Source: Pinus tabuliformis (lineage: Eukaryota; Streptophyta; Pinopsida; Pinales; Pinaceae). Taken from it: a stretch of 64,000 nt of DNA. The notes beneath the pieces were generated by a model. It saw nothing but the letters and a program-made list of their open reading frames with translations. It was not told where the DNA came from and ran no database searches. The position numbers and the translations under genes are program-made. Location of the stretch: positions 121,691,977 through 121,755,976 of the forward strand of contig CM062815.1 of the NCBI GenBank assembly GCA_031772625.1, read 5' to 3'. Position 1 is the stretch's first letter. Every line of letters starts with the position of its first letter. Positions 11,280 through 24,600 of this stretch are shown piece by piece.

Positions 11280-12790
11280 GATAGCTACACACACCAGAAC
11301 AAGCCCATCTTGCACTCTTGGCTACATTTGAGCCTAGCAACTTTGAAGAAGCTAGTCATGATGAACATTGGGTAGCGGCTATGAACAAAGAGTTGGATCA
11401 AATTGAAAAGAATGATACTTGGGAATTGGTTTTGTGGCCAAAGGACAATAATACAAAATGGGTTTTCAAGAACAAGTTGAATGCAGATGGGCATGTTACC
11501 AAGAATAAGGCAAGATTGGTATGCAAAGGGTATGCACAGGTTGAAGGTATAGATTTTGAAAAACCATTTGCTCCCATTTCTAGAATGGAAGCTATTTGAA
11601 TATTCTTGGCCTATGCATATTTGAGGAAGATAAAAGTATATTGGATGGACGTAAAATCATCCTTTTTGAATGGAGAATTAGAAGAAGAGGTATACATAGA
11701 ACAACCTGAAGGATTTATGCTCACTGACAAGAAAGATTATGTTTGCAGGTTAAAGAAGGCATTATATGGTCTCAAACAGGCTCCTAGAGCTTGGCATGCT
11801 CGTCTTGGCAGGTACTTAAAGAAACAAGGGTTTAAAAGAGGAAACGCTGATAGCAACCTTTATGTAAAGGTTGAGCAACACAGTTTGACCATCATTGAAT
11901 TATTTGTGGATGGCATAATTTTTCGTAGCAATGATGACATGTTAACGAAGAAGTTTGCAATAGATATGGAGAGTGAGTTTGAGATGTCACTACTTGAAGA
12001 ATTGGCTTTCTTCCTGGGACTTACAGATATCTTAGGAAGACAAGGGGATATTTATCTGTCAAACCAATTTATGAAAGAAATGGTGACTGGTTGCATGTTG
12101 ATAATGGATGTCTTATTTAAGGATGTAGATAAGAGGATGTATAGATCTATGATTGGCAGTCTTCTATTTGTGACAACTTCCAGGCTAGATGTGGTGCAAG
12201 AAGTTGGACAGGTAGCATGTTTCCAAGCAACACCAAAAGAATCCCATGTTGTTGCAGTGAAGAGAATCTTCGATACCTCAAGGGAACAACATATTTTGGC
12301 TTATGGTATCCAAAAGGAAATGAGTTAACTATCACAGCTTATATAGACGCAGATTGGGCAGGTAGCATTGATGATCGTAAAAGCACTAATGGAGCAACTT
12401 TCTACCTAGGTGGTTGTCTTGTATCATGGTTGAGTAAGAAGCAATCTTCAGTCTCCTTATCCACAGAGGAAGAAAAATATATAACAACGACAACTTGTTG
12501 TACTCAGGTCCTTTGGATGAAACAAACATTGCAGGATCTTCAAGTGAAGTTTGATGAGCCCATTCTAATGTTCTGCGACAACACCAACACCATAAGTATC
12601 TCCAAGAATCCTATCATGCATTCAAAAACAAAACACATTCCTATTAAATAATTATTTATTCGAGAGAAGATAGCAGAAAGAAACATCAAAGTGGAATATA
12701 TTGGGACAAAGGAACAAATAGTTGACATCTTCACCAAACCATTACTGTGTGAGACGTTTGAGTATCTTCGACAAAAACTTGGGATTCTCC
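11280..12790 (+). pseudogene. Copia reverse transcriptase and RNase H pseudogene
   Basis: The RT would copy element RNA and the RNase H would degrade it. RT starts near 11310 ([15 protein letters not shown]). It shows YWMDVKSSFLNGELEEEVY (about 11639) and LYGLKQAPRAWHARL (about 11764). The catalytic box, normally YVDD, reads FVDG (about 11905). A single in-frame TGA lies at 11597-11599. A frameshift near 12265-12280 separates RT from RNase H, which is otherwise clear: DADWAGSIDDRKST, LSTEEEKY, CDNTNTISISKNP and DIFTKPLL to about 12745. A stop follows within GILPSAH at about 12806. Confidence 0.88.
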
Positions 12791-12809
12791 CAAGTGCACA
12801 TTGAAATTA

Positions 12810-12994
12810 TCTTTATTCAGCCAAACAGACAGGGGGAGCAGAGGCAGGTTACAAGTACACAACAACATGCAGATTGTCAAGGGGAGTCACCCTTTGCCAT
12901 TGATGTCAAAGGGGAGAGAAAGCAAGTTAGGATGATCCAAAGGCATGGATTCAGGGGGAGTACGTGTGTTGCCATGAATTCCAAAGGGAGAGAT
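12810..12994 (+). other. Copia 3' untranslated region and polypurine tract
   Basis: The stretch has several G/A-rich patches. The one that abuts the LTR is CCAAAGGGAGAGA (about 12981-12993), the likely polypurine tract that primes plus-strand synthesis. No coding sequence is seen. Confidence 0.65.
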
Positions 12995-13239
12995 TGTTGA
13001 TATGTGGTTGTCATTGATGTCAACCCAGACAATACCAAGAGATGCCCTGCCCTTGTCGACCAAAATAGCATGGTAAATCATGGTTCTTCGAGTCCGGATC
13101 ATCATTGTTGAATTCTCCTCATCGAGCTGATTCTGGTGGTATGTGGCACGCCCCGTGAGCCCTCACGGTTTAAGAGATATTCATGTTTGAAGCTGAAGGA
13201 CCCAATTTATGGGCAAAAACTCCAAATGGTGTTGAGGTG

Positions 13240-14351
13240 TGTGAAATTCCAAATTGGAATCCTATTGCAACAACTGATATTATTTCTCCTAATTGTTAAT
13301 TAATTAACAATTTATTTGCTACGACAAATATCAAAATAATTACACGACAACCTTCACAAATAAAATACTGCGGAAAAATAATGCACTGGAAACTGATAAA
13401 TGCTAGCACACACACATAAAATTAACACAATTGTTTTTGGACAAAAGTCCTCGGGAAAACCGGTGCAGCAGCTGAGGGTTTTATTATTAAGCAACAATGA
13501 GAAATTCTAAGTACAACTGGATGTCGAAATTTGGTAATCCTACAGAGAAAAATACTGGCAAAAATCTAGTGAGGAATTTTCCTCACCCCACAAGCAAACT
13601 CCTAGCACGACTTTCCTTCAGAAATTCAGCCTCTGACGCTCTACGTCAGCCTATGCGCTGCTATGCGCAACTTGCTGGATGTCTAGCCTCAGACTGGTCT
13701 TTGATAAAGTCGTTATGCCTTCTGCTGACTGGAAGGATGCTTCTCCGGCACTTTGGGACTCCTTCCCGACCTTTATAATTGAAGACGTCTCTCCCTTTCT
13801 GCAAATTGAACTTGCCTCTAGAGGCTGTTGTGTTGCCCCAACATCAGCCTCTCTATGGCTCTTCTGCCTCTTTGCAAATGCACTCGCTGGATCTGGAATG
13901 CCTCCTCCAGCCTCACTGTCTCTGCCCCTCTCTCACTGCTTCGATCTCTAGCTCTCTCTCCAGTAACTGACTGTTGCTACTCTGGAAATCGATCTGCTCA
14001 GAAATCAAACTGCTGAAGTGTCTTCTCCATCACCACATCGACCTCCTCTTATAATCCTCTGTTGGAGCACCAATGACCAAGATTAAAACATAATCGATGG
14101 CTAAGATCATCTCTGGATTGATCCATGTGTGTTTCTAGATGATTCTCGCCTTGAATTAATTAATACTGATTAATTAGACATATTCCCTAAGTTTAGACTT
14201 AGGAAATATTTAAAAACTGGTTAATAATCTAATTAAGTCATTTTTAGGTGGAATTTCTAGAAACGATTTTTGGGTTTTGGAGATCTCATGTATTCTAGCC
14301 TCTCCACCAAATTTCATGGCTAGAACACATCCGATGCTACAAAAACTAACA
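13240..14351 (-). repeat. 3' LTR of the non-coding minus-strand element
   Basis: 1112 bp, aligning along its length with 15617-16754 with scattered substitutions and small indels. It contains a C/T-rich central part full of CTCTCTG/CTGCC words and an AT-rich patch with TTAATTAATTAAC. Confidence 0.85.
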
Positions 14352-15616
14352 CTCCCTCTTAGCGAGGAATGTGTTCTAGTGCTGCACTCCTTGCCACAAC
14401 AGCCTGTCTTTGCATCATCTCCTCTCACATTGTTGATGTCTGGCCATATTGCCCACCAACCACTGCGCAACTCTGATATGCGCTGCATTTGTTCTGCTGC
14501 TGACGCTGCCATACAACTGCCAACACTGCGTCTGCACTCCAACTCCTTGTCATCTGTTGTTGCTGCAACTACAACATCTGCAACTGAAAAACATCCAAAA
14601 TACTAATTCAACTGTGATCAGTATGATGCATCTGTCTTCAAGTCTCTGACTGCTACTACCATCCACACAGTTACTGAAGAATCTGCGCTACTGCTGACTC
14701 TGCACTGTGCCAACTGCATTACTGGCACCTCTGCACTGCGCTCCCCAGCATTTGACTGCTACTAGTCTCTGCAATTGTCACTCGGTCTCTTACTGCATCA
14801 ACTGCCACTGATCCATCTTGCTACTGAAAATTGTGGGCCCCTTTAGCAAGGTAATGATCCATGAGGTGGACTCCTCAAGGACCCTGCCCAATATGGTACA
14901 CTAGAGTCTTATACTCCTCCTCATGGATTTGGTGCCCCACTATCTCCTTTCAAGCCTAGTCCCTGGCTAGGACCCTTCCTTTCTTTGCAACTTGCACTAG
15001 ACAACTTGCACTTCCTCCAACATCTGCCTCTCGCAATTGGAAGTCGATATGCTGCCCAGATCTGCATTCTGGCGAACTCACAAGACCTCCTCTGAAAATA
15101 TCGTACAACCATCCCTATAGAGCTGCAAAATTTGGAAAATCAAAACTGGAGAAATAAACCGCAAAAATCTCCCTCTTTTCCTTTGCTCGGCTGTCGGAAA
15201 TGTTATTCGTACTCCCTTATGGAGTGAGAAAATCTGCACTCAACTATTGCCATTCTGCCTGGAAAAATCGAACTTCTAAGACTCGAAGTTGGTTGTGAGA
15301 AATTTTCCCTTTGCTGTGTGTGCTCATCTCTCTTCCAATCGATGTTGGGTATGCTCTAGTGAACTGTTGCAAACCCTCTGCATCTAGTTAGAGATCCGCC
15401 CAACGAAAAATCTACGCTGCTCCCTTTGCCTCTAAAATTACTCGATTTGGAAATCAAATTTTTTTGCTCTGAAAAATCGAGTTTCCTCAAGTAACTCGAC
15501 CTCTTGGCAAAAGACTACGCTGCCCCTGGGAATTTCGGCCTGCTGCTCTTACTGAACAATGAAATTCCTTCTTTTGCTTTTGAGCTCTCCAACTGATCAA
15601 CTGCACTTCGATACCA
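14352..15616 (-). other. Interior of the non-coding LTR element
   Basis: About 1.26 kb with no recognisable protein domain on either strand. The plus-strand text is rich in CTGC, ACTGC and CTGCACT words, giving a low-complexity texture quite unlike its neighbours. It carries the primer site at one end and the purine tract at the other. Confidence 0.75.
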
Positions 15617-16754
15617 TGTGAAAATTCCAAACTGGAATCCTGTTGTAGCAACTGATATTATTTCTCCTAATTGTTAATTAATTAACAATTTATTTGCTAC
15701 GACAAATATCGAAATAAATACACTGCAACCTTCACAAATAAAATACCGTGGAAAAGTAATGCGCTGGAAACTCAGAAATGCTAGCACACACATAAAATTA
15801 ACACAATTGTTTTTTGAAAAAAGTCCCTGGAAAAACCCAACTTGGGAAAGCCGATGCAACAACTGAGGGTTTTATAATTAGGCAGCAGTGAGAAATTCAG
15901 CAGTGAGAAATTCTGAGTACAACTGGATGTCGAAATTTGGTAATCCAACAGAGAAAAATACTAGCAAAAATCTAGTGAGGAATTTTCCTCACCCCACAGG
16001 CAAACTCCCGACACGACTTGCCTTTAGAAATTCGACCCTTAGACCCTCTGCATCAGACTCTACGTTCTCTGGGCAACCTGCTGGACGTCTAGCCTCAGAT
16101 TGGTCTTTGATGAAGTTGTTCTGCCTTCTGCTGACTGGAAGGATGCTTCTCTGACACTCTGGGATTCCTTCCCGGCCTCTGGAATTGAAGACGTCTCCCC
16201 CTTTATACAAATCGAACTTGCCTCTAGAGGCTGTTGCGCTGCCCCAACATCAGCCTCTCTGTGACTCTTTTGCCTCTCTGCCAATGCACTTGCTGGATTT
16301 GGAATGCCTCCTCCAACCTGACTGTCTCTGCCCCTCTCTCACTGCTTCGATCTCTAGCTCTCTCTCCGACAACTCACTGCTACTATGGAAATCGATCTGC
16401 TCAGAAATCGAACTGCTGAAGTGTCTTCTCCATCAACACATCGGCCTCCTCTTATAATCCTTTGTAAGAGCACCATTGACTAAGATTAAAACATAATCGA
16501 TGGCTAGGATCATCTCTGGATCGATCCGTGTGTGTTTCTAGATGATTCTCGCTTTGACTTAATTAATACTGATTAATTAACCATATTCCCTAAGTTTAGA
16601 TTTAAGAAAGATTTAAACACTGGTTAATAATCTAAATAAGTCATTTCTAGGCGGAATTTCTAGAAACGGTTTTTGGGTGTTGGAGATCTCATGTATTCTA
16701 GCCTCTCCACCAAATTTCGTGGCTAGAACATATCTGATGCTACAAAAATTAACA
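15617..16754 (-). repeat. 5' LTR of the non-coding minus-strand element
   Basis: 1138 bp, partner of 13240-14351. On the minus strand it starts TGTTAATTTTTG and its TTTTCACA end abuts the primer site. Confidence 0.85.
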
Positions 16755-18998
16755 AGGTGGCAACGTCTTTTTGGTCAAGGCAACAAGGCTCTTCTCAAAA
16801 GCTTTAAATAATCTTATTTGTTGCAAAAGAGCATCTTGGAGGGTTTTCAAAATCAGTTGAAAAGTCTAATATGATAAAAAGTTTTTTTTTTGGAAATTAA
16901 AGGCCATTCCATTTTCAATTAAAACCCTTCCAACATATTTAATTTTTAAAAGGTCAATTTCTCATCCTCTAAAAAGGGATTTAGAATATATCATAAGAGC
17001 CCGTCCACAATTATAAAAGAGAATTGATCTTTCCTCCAAAATGTATGAACTTAACGATCAATCTAATGTGATATTACTCTGAAATATTTCGACCCTTGTG
17101 GAGACAACAACAAATCTGAAGAGAGGGTTTGGTGACAAGGGTTTCATTTTGTTTTTGATTTGGTTTTGGGATTCGTTTGGCAACTTATTGCAAGGTTTTG
17201 TGCTAAGTACATCTCAGAGTCTCGACCCCTCCTTTAGGGCACAATTCTATCCCTGAATCAGTGAAGACATTAGGTTTATGGCAGATATTTTGAGTTTCAT
17301 TGGATAATACCTTTTTACAGATTCGATCTTCAACCAACGAAGTATTCTGCTTCGAACAAGGCATAAAATGCTCTATACTATATCTCTGCGACTTGTTTGG
17401 TACAAGATGATTGAAGACCTGTAGCCTTCATTTCAATGATTCAACCTCCATATAGGGCATTAATTCCAAGCTTTGTAGTTAAAGTTTGAAGGCAAGCAAA
17501 AGGGTTTCATCTTCTCCTTCTAAACAACGAGGTATACTATTGATGCAATACCTAAAAGGAATTTAATAAGGTCTTGTTGATGACATAAATCATATGAAGA
17601 GTTTTTGCGGCCTTCTTTTTGAGGTTGTACTGAAGTAGCAAGCACCTGAGCCTAATTTCTACAAGGACATCTACATCTCAATCATCGTAAAGATTTTTGG
17701 CACATTGTTAATGTCAATAATTTGTATTCTGACCTGTCTTATATAATTTATGATCGGTAATAGTAAAAGGTTTGTAGCAAGATCTGATTCATTAGGCCTA
17801 CAATTTTGAACAACATAGTTGTTGAAGGTAATACACGTCTAAAATTTTGGCCATCATCTGAAGCTAAGATGTGGAATCTGACATCCTTGTTTTGACATAC
17901 CTTCTTTAGCATTGTTAAGGCATGATACACTATTCCACAGATGTATTGAATCCATACAACTCTAGATTAAGCCGACCAATGCAATGCTGAGACACCATAT
18001 TCAATTGAAAAGTCTCATTCTCTATTAAGTTGATCTTGTCATTGACTCATTTGATTATGGAGATATGTAAGAATCAATTTATATTAACGATGATTTTGTT
18101 GTAAAGAGTTATTCGTGTAGACATATCAAGTTATAATCTTGAGCAAGGATTTGCAAAGGAGGCTTCAACTGTAAGGTCAGTGGTAGCAATAGTAGTATGA
18201 TGGTATCATAGTTATGTGAAGTCTACAGTGGTGATTCATGTGCACAACAACCAAGGTTTTGCAGACTTTATGATCAACAACTTCAGGATCTTTGCCTGCA
18301 AGGACAGAACAGTGAAGGGCTAGTCAAATCAAGCTTCAGAATATTGGGAACAATGGTTGAAGTGAAGGCAATACTTGACATCAAGATTATCACTACCGCT
18401 GAGTATGTAGTAGGGAATCATCTGAAGCTTTATTCATTGAAAATGGGTCACTATCCCTAGTACGAGAACCCATATTGATTTGAAGAAGTTTACTCATTGT
18501 AAGTAGGTCATTATCCTTTGTACGAGATTCCACATAGTTGATTTGATTTATTATCATTTTCAGGGAGGCGCTAGGCAGGTGGTTGAAGTCACCTTCAGGT
18601 TGAAGCCTGAAAACACTTCAGGGTGGTAGGGTGGTTCTAGGGCAAGTTGGAGCTTGCTAGGGTTTTGGAGCATCCTTTTAGGTGACTGATGATAATACTA
18701 GGGCGTCCTTCCAATTGGAGCTGGAAAAGTGAAAGCTTTTCTAGAGTACTAGGGAGTTCAGGCTTTCCTTTCAGTTGGAGCTAAAGCATTTTTGATGTAC
18801 TCACGAAATTATTAGAAAAAAATTCGGTGTTTTTTTGTCTCAAAGGGGGTTTTCCATCTAAAATTTTTTGTGTTCGTTGTCTACTGCTCATTTATGATTT
18901 TGAATTGATGTTGAAGATTAATTGATGCTTTGATAAAGATTAATAAGTTACTAATTGCTAAGAAATACTAATTCACCCCCCTCTCAGTATTTCCAACA

Positions 18999-21900
18999 AC
19001 ATGGAGAAATGGGGGTCATCCCCTATTTTGAGATTTATGGAGCCCTCTCTCACATTTTGGCACAAAGAGGACTCAACGTTGCCTTCCAACGACCCTACAT
19101 CAGCATGACATCATCATTTCAACTTGCATTTGGATGGCTAATTCATATTTTGAAAAGCTACTTGGTCGACTTGTGACCAAGGGATGTATCTTGCCCATTT
19201 TTATAATGTTGAGGGGCTTGTAGGCATAATTCGACCTAGTAGAACACATATAAATAGAAGATCATTTCATTTGAATTGAATCATCATCATCACTTGGGAA
19301 ATTCGGCCTCTTAGGCTAATTCGCACTTGTTCTTGGATTGGCTATTGGAGTATCTTGGATGCATTTTGATATTTGGAGCTGATTTTTGATCTTCTTTTGG
19401 AGCTATCTCTTGGATTATGGATGGATATATTGCATGTCATCTTGTAAGTGCCTTTTGTTGAAATTTTGCTTTTGAAATAATGTCTAATGTATGGAATTGT
19501 TGCAACTAGATTAATGCTACATTGTGCCCTAATTTTGTGAAGATAAATTTTGAAAGCTATTTGGTTGGAAATTGCATATATTATTCATGTCATGACATGT
19601 GATGAATGTTCCTAGCTATGAAATATGGAATTTCTCTATAAAACTCTATAATCTTTGAGCAGGTAATTATTGAGGGTTAGTACCCAGGGCATCAATTCTT
19701 GACCTCCTTAAAAGACCATTTTGGCTAATCCAAAGCATCTAGGACTCCATATGCTTAAAGGACAAGGCACTAGTCCAAGCCTTTGGTGATCAAACTGAAA
19801 TTTTCTCCATAAATTTCCTTTCCTAAATTTTGGTCCCCTAAACTAGGACGACTAGGCTAGGGCATAGAGCGAATTTCATTAGAGAGTGATTTGGTGGATT
19901 CCAAGAGCCTAGACACCAAGACTAAGGTCTTATCTCCTTGACCTCAAAGTTTGGTGGGCATCTAATTGGTTTTCATCCATAAAATCTCTTGCCCTAGGTG
20001 TGCCCTAAGAGGGAAACCCTAGCTTGTTATTGTCTCAACTTGGGGACTTCTTTGAGGGTTGTATGAGCCTAGTACTTGGTGAAGTAAATCATAAGAAGCC
20101 CTTTCTCCTCCTTGCCTTGATCTCAGAAGTGCCTTTATCCACAATAACTTATAAAACCCTAGGTCTTGCGCAAGTATCTTTTAGGTCTCTTAGAGGGAGC
20201 GAAGTACCTTTAGAAGCATCATTTCATCACCTTAAGCTTCCCTTGAGAGGTCCCATCTCATCACCTAGCACCATAAACCCTAGAATATCTATCAAAGGTG
20301 ATTTTCTATCTTACTGGGACTCCTCCATCGGTGAAAGTCCGTAAAGAGTAGGGAGCATTGACTGTGGTGACGGTGAGCCATTTTCCCATTATTGGCACTC
20401 AGTCTAGCTCTTTGTCCTGTAGAATTTCCCTCTTCAAGGCCAACTAGATTTCGTGGTAACAAGACCCACGAGGTTATGTAACCCTTGAAAACTTTCTACT
20501 ATAAGCTGGAAAACTTTCTCCATAATGTCATTATTGTAAGGAGGTATAGGTGAAGTTATCCTTATGATCTCACTAAGACAAAGGCAACTATAAGTCTCAC
20601 CCCTTCACAAGGGTGCTCCTAGAACTTGTGTTGTATCAAGGCAAACATTGATGGTTTTAGGGCCCAATTTGAACTCCTCCAATCTGATTTCTTCACCTTG
20701 GAAATATGGGAATCTAATTTCCCCAATTTAAGAAGGGCATTCATTGTAACCTTCATGATATTCAAGTCTGACCCAAGTCCAAAGTGCAAAGTTCCTATCT
20801 CTTGTTCTTTTTGCAGATCCCTTGGCTGCTTCAGCTGTAGAATAGCATGGACTCCTCTTGAGAAGGGTCTATTGTTCTACCTTTTTCTGTGGTCAATAGA
20901 AGCATTGAAGTCCAAGGAGCCAATTGATGCACTGCTGTGCCGATTCATGAGGTGTCTTAAAAAATCCATTATTCAACAACTCTACTGGCACCCTAGCAGC
21001 AACATATACAAGGTTATGGAAACAATACAATAGCAATGCTATACATAGAAACTATAAAATCTCTATAGGCCTTCTCTCCCCATCGATCAACTCAGCCAGC
21101 AATGCTCAAATACATCAACAACATTGCAAGCAACACAACGTCAAACTCGTGACACTACAAGGCTCATGGCGACAATATGACAGTAGCATACAAGATAGCT
21201 ACAATAATACATTCAGCAATGGAATCCCTGCAATAGCATCTCACTGTCATCTGAGCAATAACACAATATACATGGCATACGTATGAATCTTTTCAACATA
21301 TAGACTCAGCCCCAAACAACAATACAACAACCGTACAACGATATACTGGCAACAACTTCAAATCATTATCCCCTCACAAGGCACCCTCTGCTTTACATGC
21401 CTTTAGCACAAGATACAAGGTAATATACAATACATGATAGTGCCATACATACTGTCACTGACAACCCCCTAGCTTGACAATTCATACTTACACTGGGATC
21501 CCTTAGCATCAATAACAATATTCTACAATGCAACAACTGTTAATCCAAAGATTCCAAACACTTCATTTCTTTTGTAAAAGTCACTCTGTCTACATGCACA
21601 GGTCTTCCAGTTCGATCAAGGCATTATGCACTTGATTTCTCTCTTTGCTACAACATACTTGCCCATTGCTCTACATACAATGTTTGCCTCAGGGAATTTG
21701 AGTCACCCTTGGAGAAATTTCTGTTAGCATACCAGACCACAAACAATTGCACACAGCGTATGCACCAAAACTCTGCCAATCGCACCTGCCCTCTGAATCG
21801 CACTACCGCAAGTCTTCTGATCGATCCACATCTAACCATTGGCAATTCCCCATACTCTGGCATACACCAGCTACTGGACACTTAATTGGAGTCGAATCAC

Positions 21901-22925
21901 ACCAATCGCACCATGCTCTATCAGATGGATTTCAGTTTACGAACATTGCACTAATGTGCACGGGTATAGCCATCGTACCGAGAACTAGTATTTACACTGG
22001 AGCGTATCACAATACATTTCAGGCTGCCATGATTTGCCAACTGCAGAAATATATATAGTCCATCGCTTTTCTTACTCCATATGCAGGTCCCAACTTTTCA
22101 TTGCACTTGATCTTCAGACTCTCATGTGCACAAGTGTATGTTTGGCTTCTAATCACTTTCCTGTCTGATCTGATAACAATTTCACTTGCACTTGACTAGA
22201 CCTTGGTCTATCTCACACACAGCTCCATGCACAGGTCTGTAGCAATGTACCTCGATCTAAACATATGTATTTAGGCTTTCAGCACACAAACATGCACAAC
22301 ATTGTTCTGTCATCATTGCTCAAGTCAGTCAACGATTAACACACAGGTATATTCACATTTTTGGCATTACACCCAAAGCGAATATGTTACATGAACACAT
22401 CATTGTTACAATATTCAGGTCGGGTCTCTCACGTGTTTTCTAATGCTCCATCATTTTTTCTTCATGCAAAGACAGTATCATGATCATCTACTGGTTGTAT
22501 TACCACTCAGCACCAGGATCCCCGTGGGTTCATGGATCTGTGGATCTGTCCACACAACCTTGCGGAGTTATACCATGCTGCGCCTGCTAGAAATTCAGAC
22601 TTTTGACTCAGCGACATGGCCCCACGAATTTTGGCTTTCAAACTTTAATCAGTGGTCGCTGCAAAAATTCGGTCCCCAATACAATGTAATTTTGGTCCTT
22701 GTAATATGATGGATTCAGCTTCAATGAAAATGTGAGATTCAGCCTCCGAATAATGCCCAACTCTTCACAAAGATTTGATCCCCAAGCTAAGAACTCAATC
22801 TCTTTTAACTCGTCTTTTGACCAATGTGGCCTCACAAGAAATTCGGCTTCGATAATTAAATTGACCTAATCCTTAGCAATGAAACCATGCTAGGGGTTTA
22901 CCCTGGAACAAAGTTTCACGCTCAC
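18999..22925. other. Unassigned non-coding DNA
   Basis: No convincing gene, tRNA or transposase was found. The short words AATTCGG and ATTCGGC recur (about 19300, 22660, 22730, 22840). From about 20990 the text becomes CA-rich (CAACA, CATAC). This looks like one or more very old repeats. Short open frames such as 20024-20344 and 20626-21033 show no recognisable motif. The last 5 bp, CTCAC, are the target site of the next element. Confidence 0.6.
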
Positions 22926-23548
22926 TAATCCAGGTGGATGTTGGTGGCCACCCACCTATCCCACTTGGACCCCCACAACTCTCTTTCGGTTTTTCAGTTT
23001 CCTTAATTATAATACAAGATACTATTTTTAGCAGTTTTTCGGGTCTTGAACTTCCGGAGCTGTTTTGAGGCCCTAAACGACCTTTTTTGGGAAATTTGGG
23101 AGCAACATGGGTCCATAGACCGATGTTGCTCTTCCCAAAGTTGTAGTGCTTAGCTAGATCTTTCTAACGAGCTATTGTACGCGACAAACGAAGATCGCAT
23201 GCCAAAGTTACAACCCCGGGAAATTGATGTATCAATTTACCCAAATGGGGCCCACAATTTGGCGTTTCACCTCCTAGGGTTAGGTTTTTGGATGTTTAGG
23301 GTTTTCCATTGTTTCTCAACAATAAATAGGCCTTCGAGCCTCATTGTAACACAGTTTAGAGGCATGTAGCCGATACATCTGTTCTCAGAGATAAGCTACC
23401 ATCGCCCTAGCTGGTTTATTTCCATTTCTGCTTTTAAGCATATTGCAGTATTTTGCAGTAATGAAATGAAGTATTATTTCCGCTTCATTCTGTATTTGTG
23501 GTTCTCTGTAATTTGTTGCGTTCCTGTTTAAAATTTAAATCCCGATCA
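22926..23548 (+). repeat. 5' LTR of the deleted Ty3/Gypsy element
   Basis: 623 bp. Its first bases are TAATCC where the 3' LTR has TGATCC, a mutation of the terminal TG. It ends CCGATCA. Confidence 0.88.
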
Positions 23549-23549
23549 G

Positions 23550-23562
23550 AGGTATCAGAGCG
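23550..23562 (+). other. Primer-binding site (Met type, diverged first base)
   Basis: AGGTATCAGAGCG follows the 5' LTR directly and differs from the usual TGGTATCAGAGC only at its first bases. Confidence 0.7.
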
Positions 23563-23689
23563 GTCTGTGTTTTCTCTGTTTTTCTTTGCATGTCCCCAAC
23601 GAGGTCGGGATAAGAGGAGTTAGGGCTTGAACTGGTCGAACCTTTGCAAGACCAGCCTCACAAATCCCGATGGCCTCCCATGGCGGATG

Positions 23690-24600
23690 AAAGGAAAGAC
23701 AAGGGGTAGGAGATCCTATCAAAATCTTGCTCGAAGAAGCCCTCGAGCAATAAAGGAACGCGATGATGGACAACTTTGCCCAGATCCTTCAGCGGCTACC
23801 TAGAGGCGACGAATCGGCTTCCAACAGCTACTCTGGTAATGCCACACCGTTTAAGGTACAAGTTAATTTTCAAATCCCCATCTTTGAGGGTCAAATAGAC
23901 ACAAATGCCGTAGACAAATGGTTAAATCTGTTAGAAGGGTATTTTTCTATTCAAAAATTTTCGAGTCGGGAAAAGATTGTTTTCGCTCTTCTCAAAGTAG
24001 CCCCCCACGTCAAAGGACTGGTGGGAAACCTACTGCGAGCAGAAGGATGAAAGTATTGGTTCACTATTTTCAGCCGCACCCACTTGGAATTCATTCGGGA
24101 TGCCATCAAGGAGCAGTACTACCCTGTCAAAAGCTATGAGGACAAATACATAAAGTGGACCACACTGCGGCAGGGACGGGACCAAGATGTGCCGGAGTTC
24201 ACAAACATTTTTCATACCCTTCGCACACAGTTGGGTATCAAAGATTCTGAGCTGCATCTGGTACTCAAATACCGTGGCTGCCTACATAGATACATCTAGG
24301 AAGAGATGGAGTTCCTAAACATCTCCTCGCTCGGCACGACGTACCGATACGCTGTCAAAATCGAGCAAAAGTTTAAACAGAAGAAGCAAGACTTTGGATC
24401 TGCAAATCCGAAGCAAGGGAAAGGCTTCCCCAAATCACAGAACTAAGGACAAAGCCAAGACGGGGCAACCCAAGACAACCTGTCAAAGCTGCAAGAAAAG
24501 AACAACACCACGAAGTCGAAGAAGGACACAGGAAAGTGGTGTGAGTTCCATAAGAGCCCCACTCACAACACAAGTGAGTGTCGGACCAAGCAGTCGCTAG
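23690..24600 (+). pseudogene. Ty3/Gypsy gag pseudogene
   Basis: The gag is a structural capsid protein, most of it readable but in changing frames. The segment from the ATG at 23763 holds FQIPIFEGQIDTNAVDKWL and REKIVFALLKVAPHVK, the core of a retrotransposon gag. A 1-nt shift at about 24012 moves the next part (DWWETYCEQKD) out of frame, and a further shift occurs near 24090. The C-terminal part FTNIFHTLRTQLGIKDSEL runs to a TAG at 24297-24299. A Lys/Gln-rich tail and linker follow to about 24600. No zinc knuckle is evident. Confidence 0.78.

Larger units (their letters stand above)
13240..16754 (-). mobile_element. Non-autonomous LTR element without coding genes
   Basis: This complete element of 3515 bp lies on the minus strand. 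AGGTG at 13235-13239 and again at 16755-16759 is a perfect 5-bp target duplication. Its two LTRs are 13240-14351 and 15617-16754. On the minus strand the element begins TGTTAATTTTTG and ends TTTTCACA. The primer site TGGTATCGAAGTGCAG sits directly after the 5' LTR (plus 15601-15616). A purine tract, CTAAGAGGGAG, precedes the 3' LTR (plus 14352-14362). The 1.26-kb interior has no gag or pol similarity, so it must move with enzymes supplied in trans. It resembles a short LARD or long TRIM. The solo LTR at 34217-35406 is a relative. Confidence 0.85.
12995..18998 (+). repeat. 3' LTR of SIRE-like Copia element, split by an insertion
   Basis: The LTR starts TGTTGATATGTGG after the polypurine tract and ends TTCCAACA at 18998, so the ends form the inverted pair TGTTG/CAACA. 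It is interrupted by the minus-strand element at 13240-16754, and without that its length is about 2.5 kb. Its last 1.37 kb (17631-18998) matches the surviving 5' LTR. The 16760-17630 part has no partner here because the 5' LTR is truncated. Confidence 0.75.

Noticed and set aside
20024..21033. Two open frames over 100 codons in unassigned DNA
   Set aside because: Low-information sequence without motifs. They are expected by chance in a stretch of this size.
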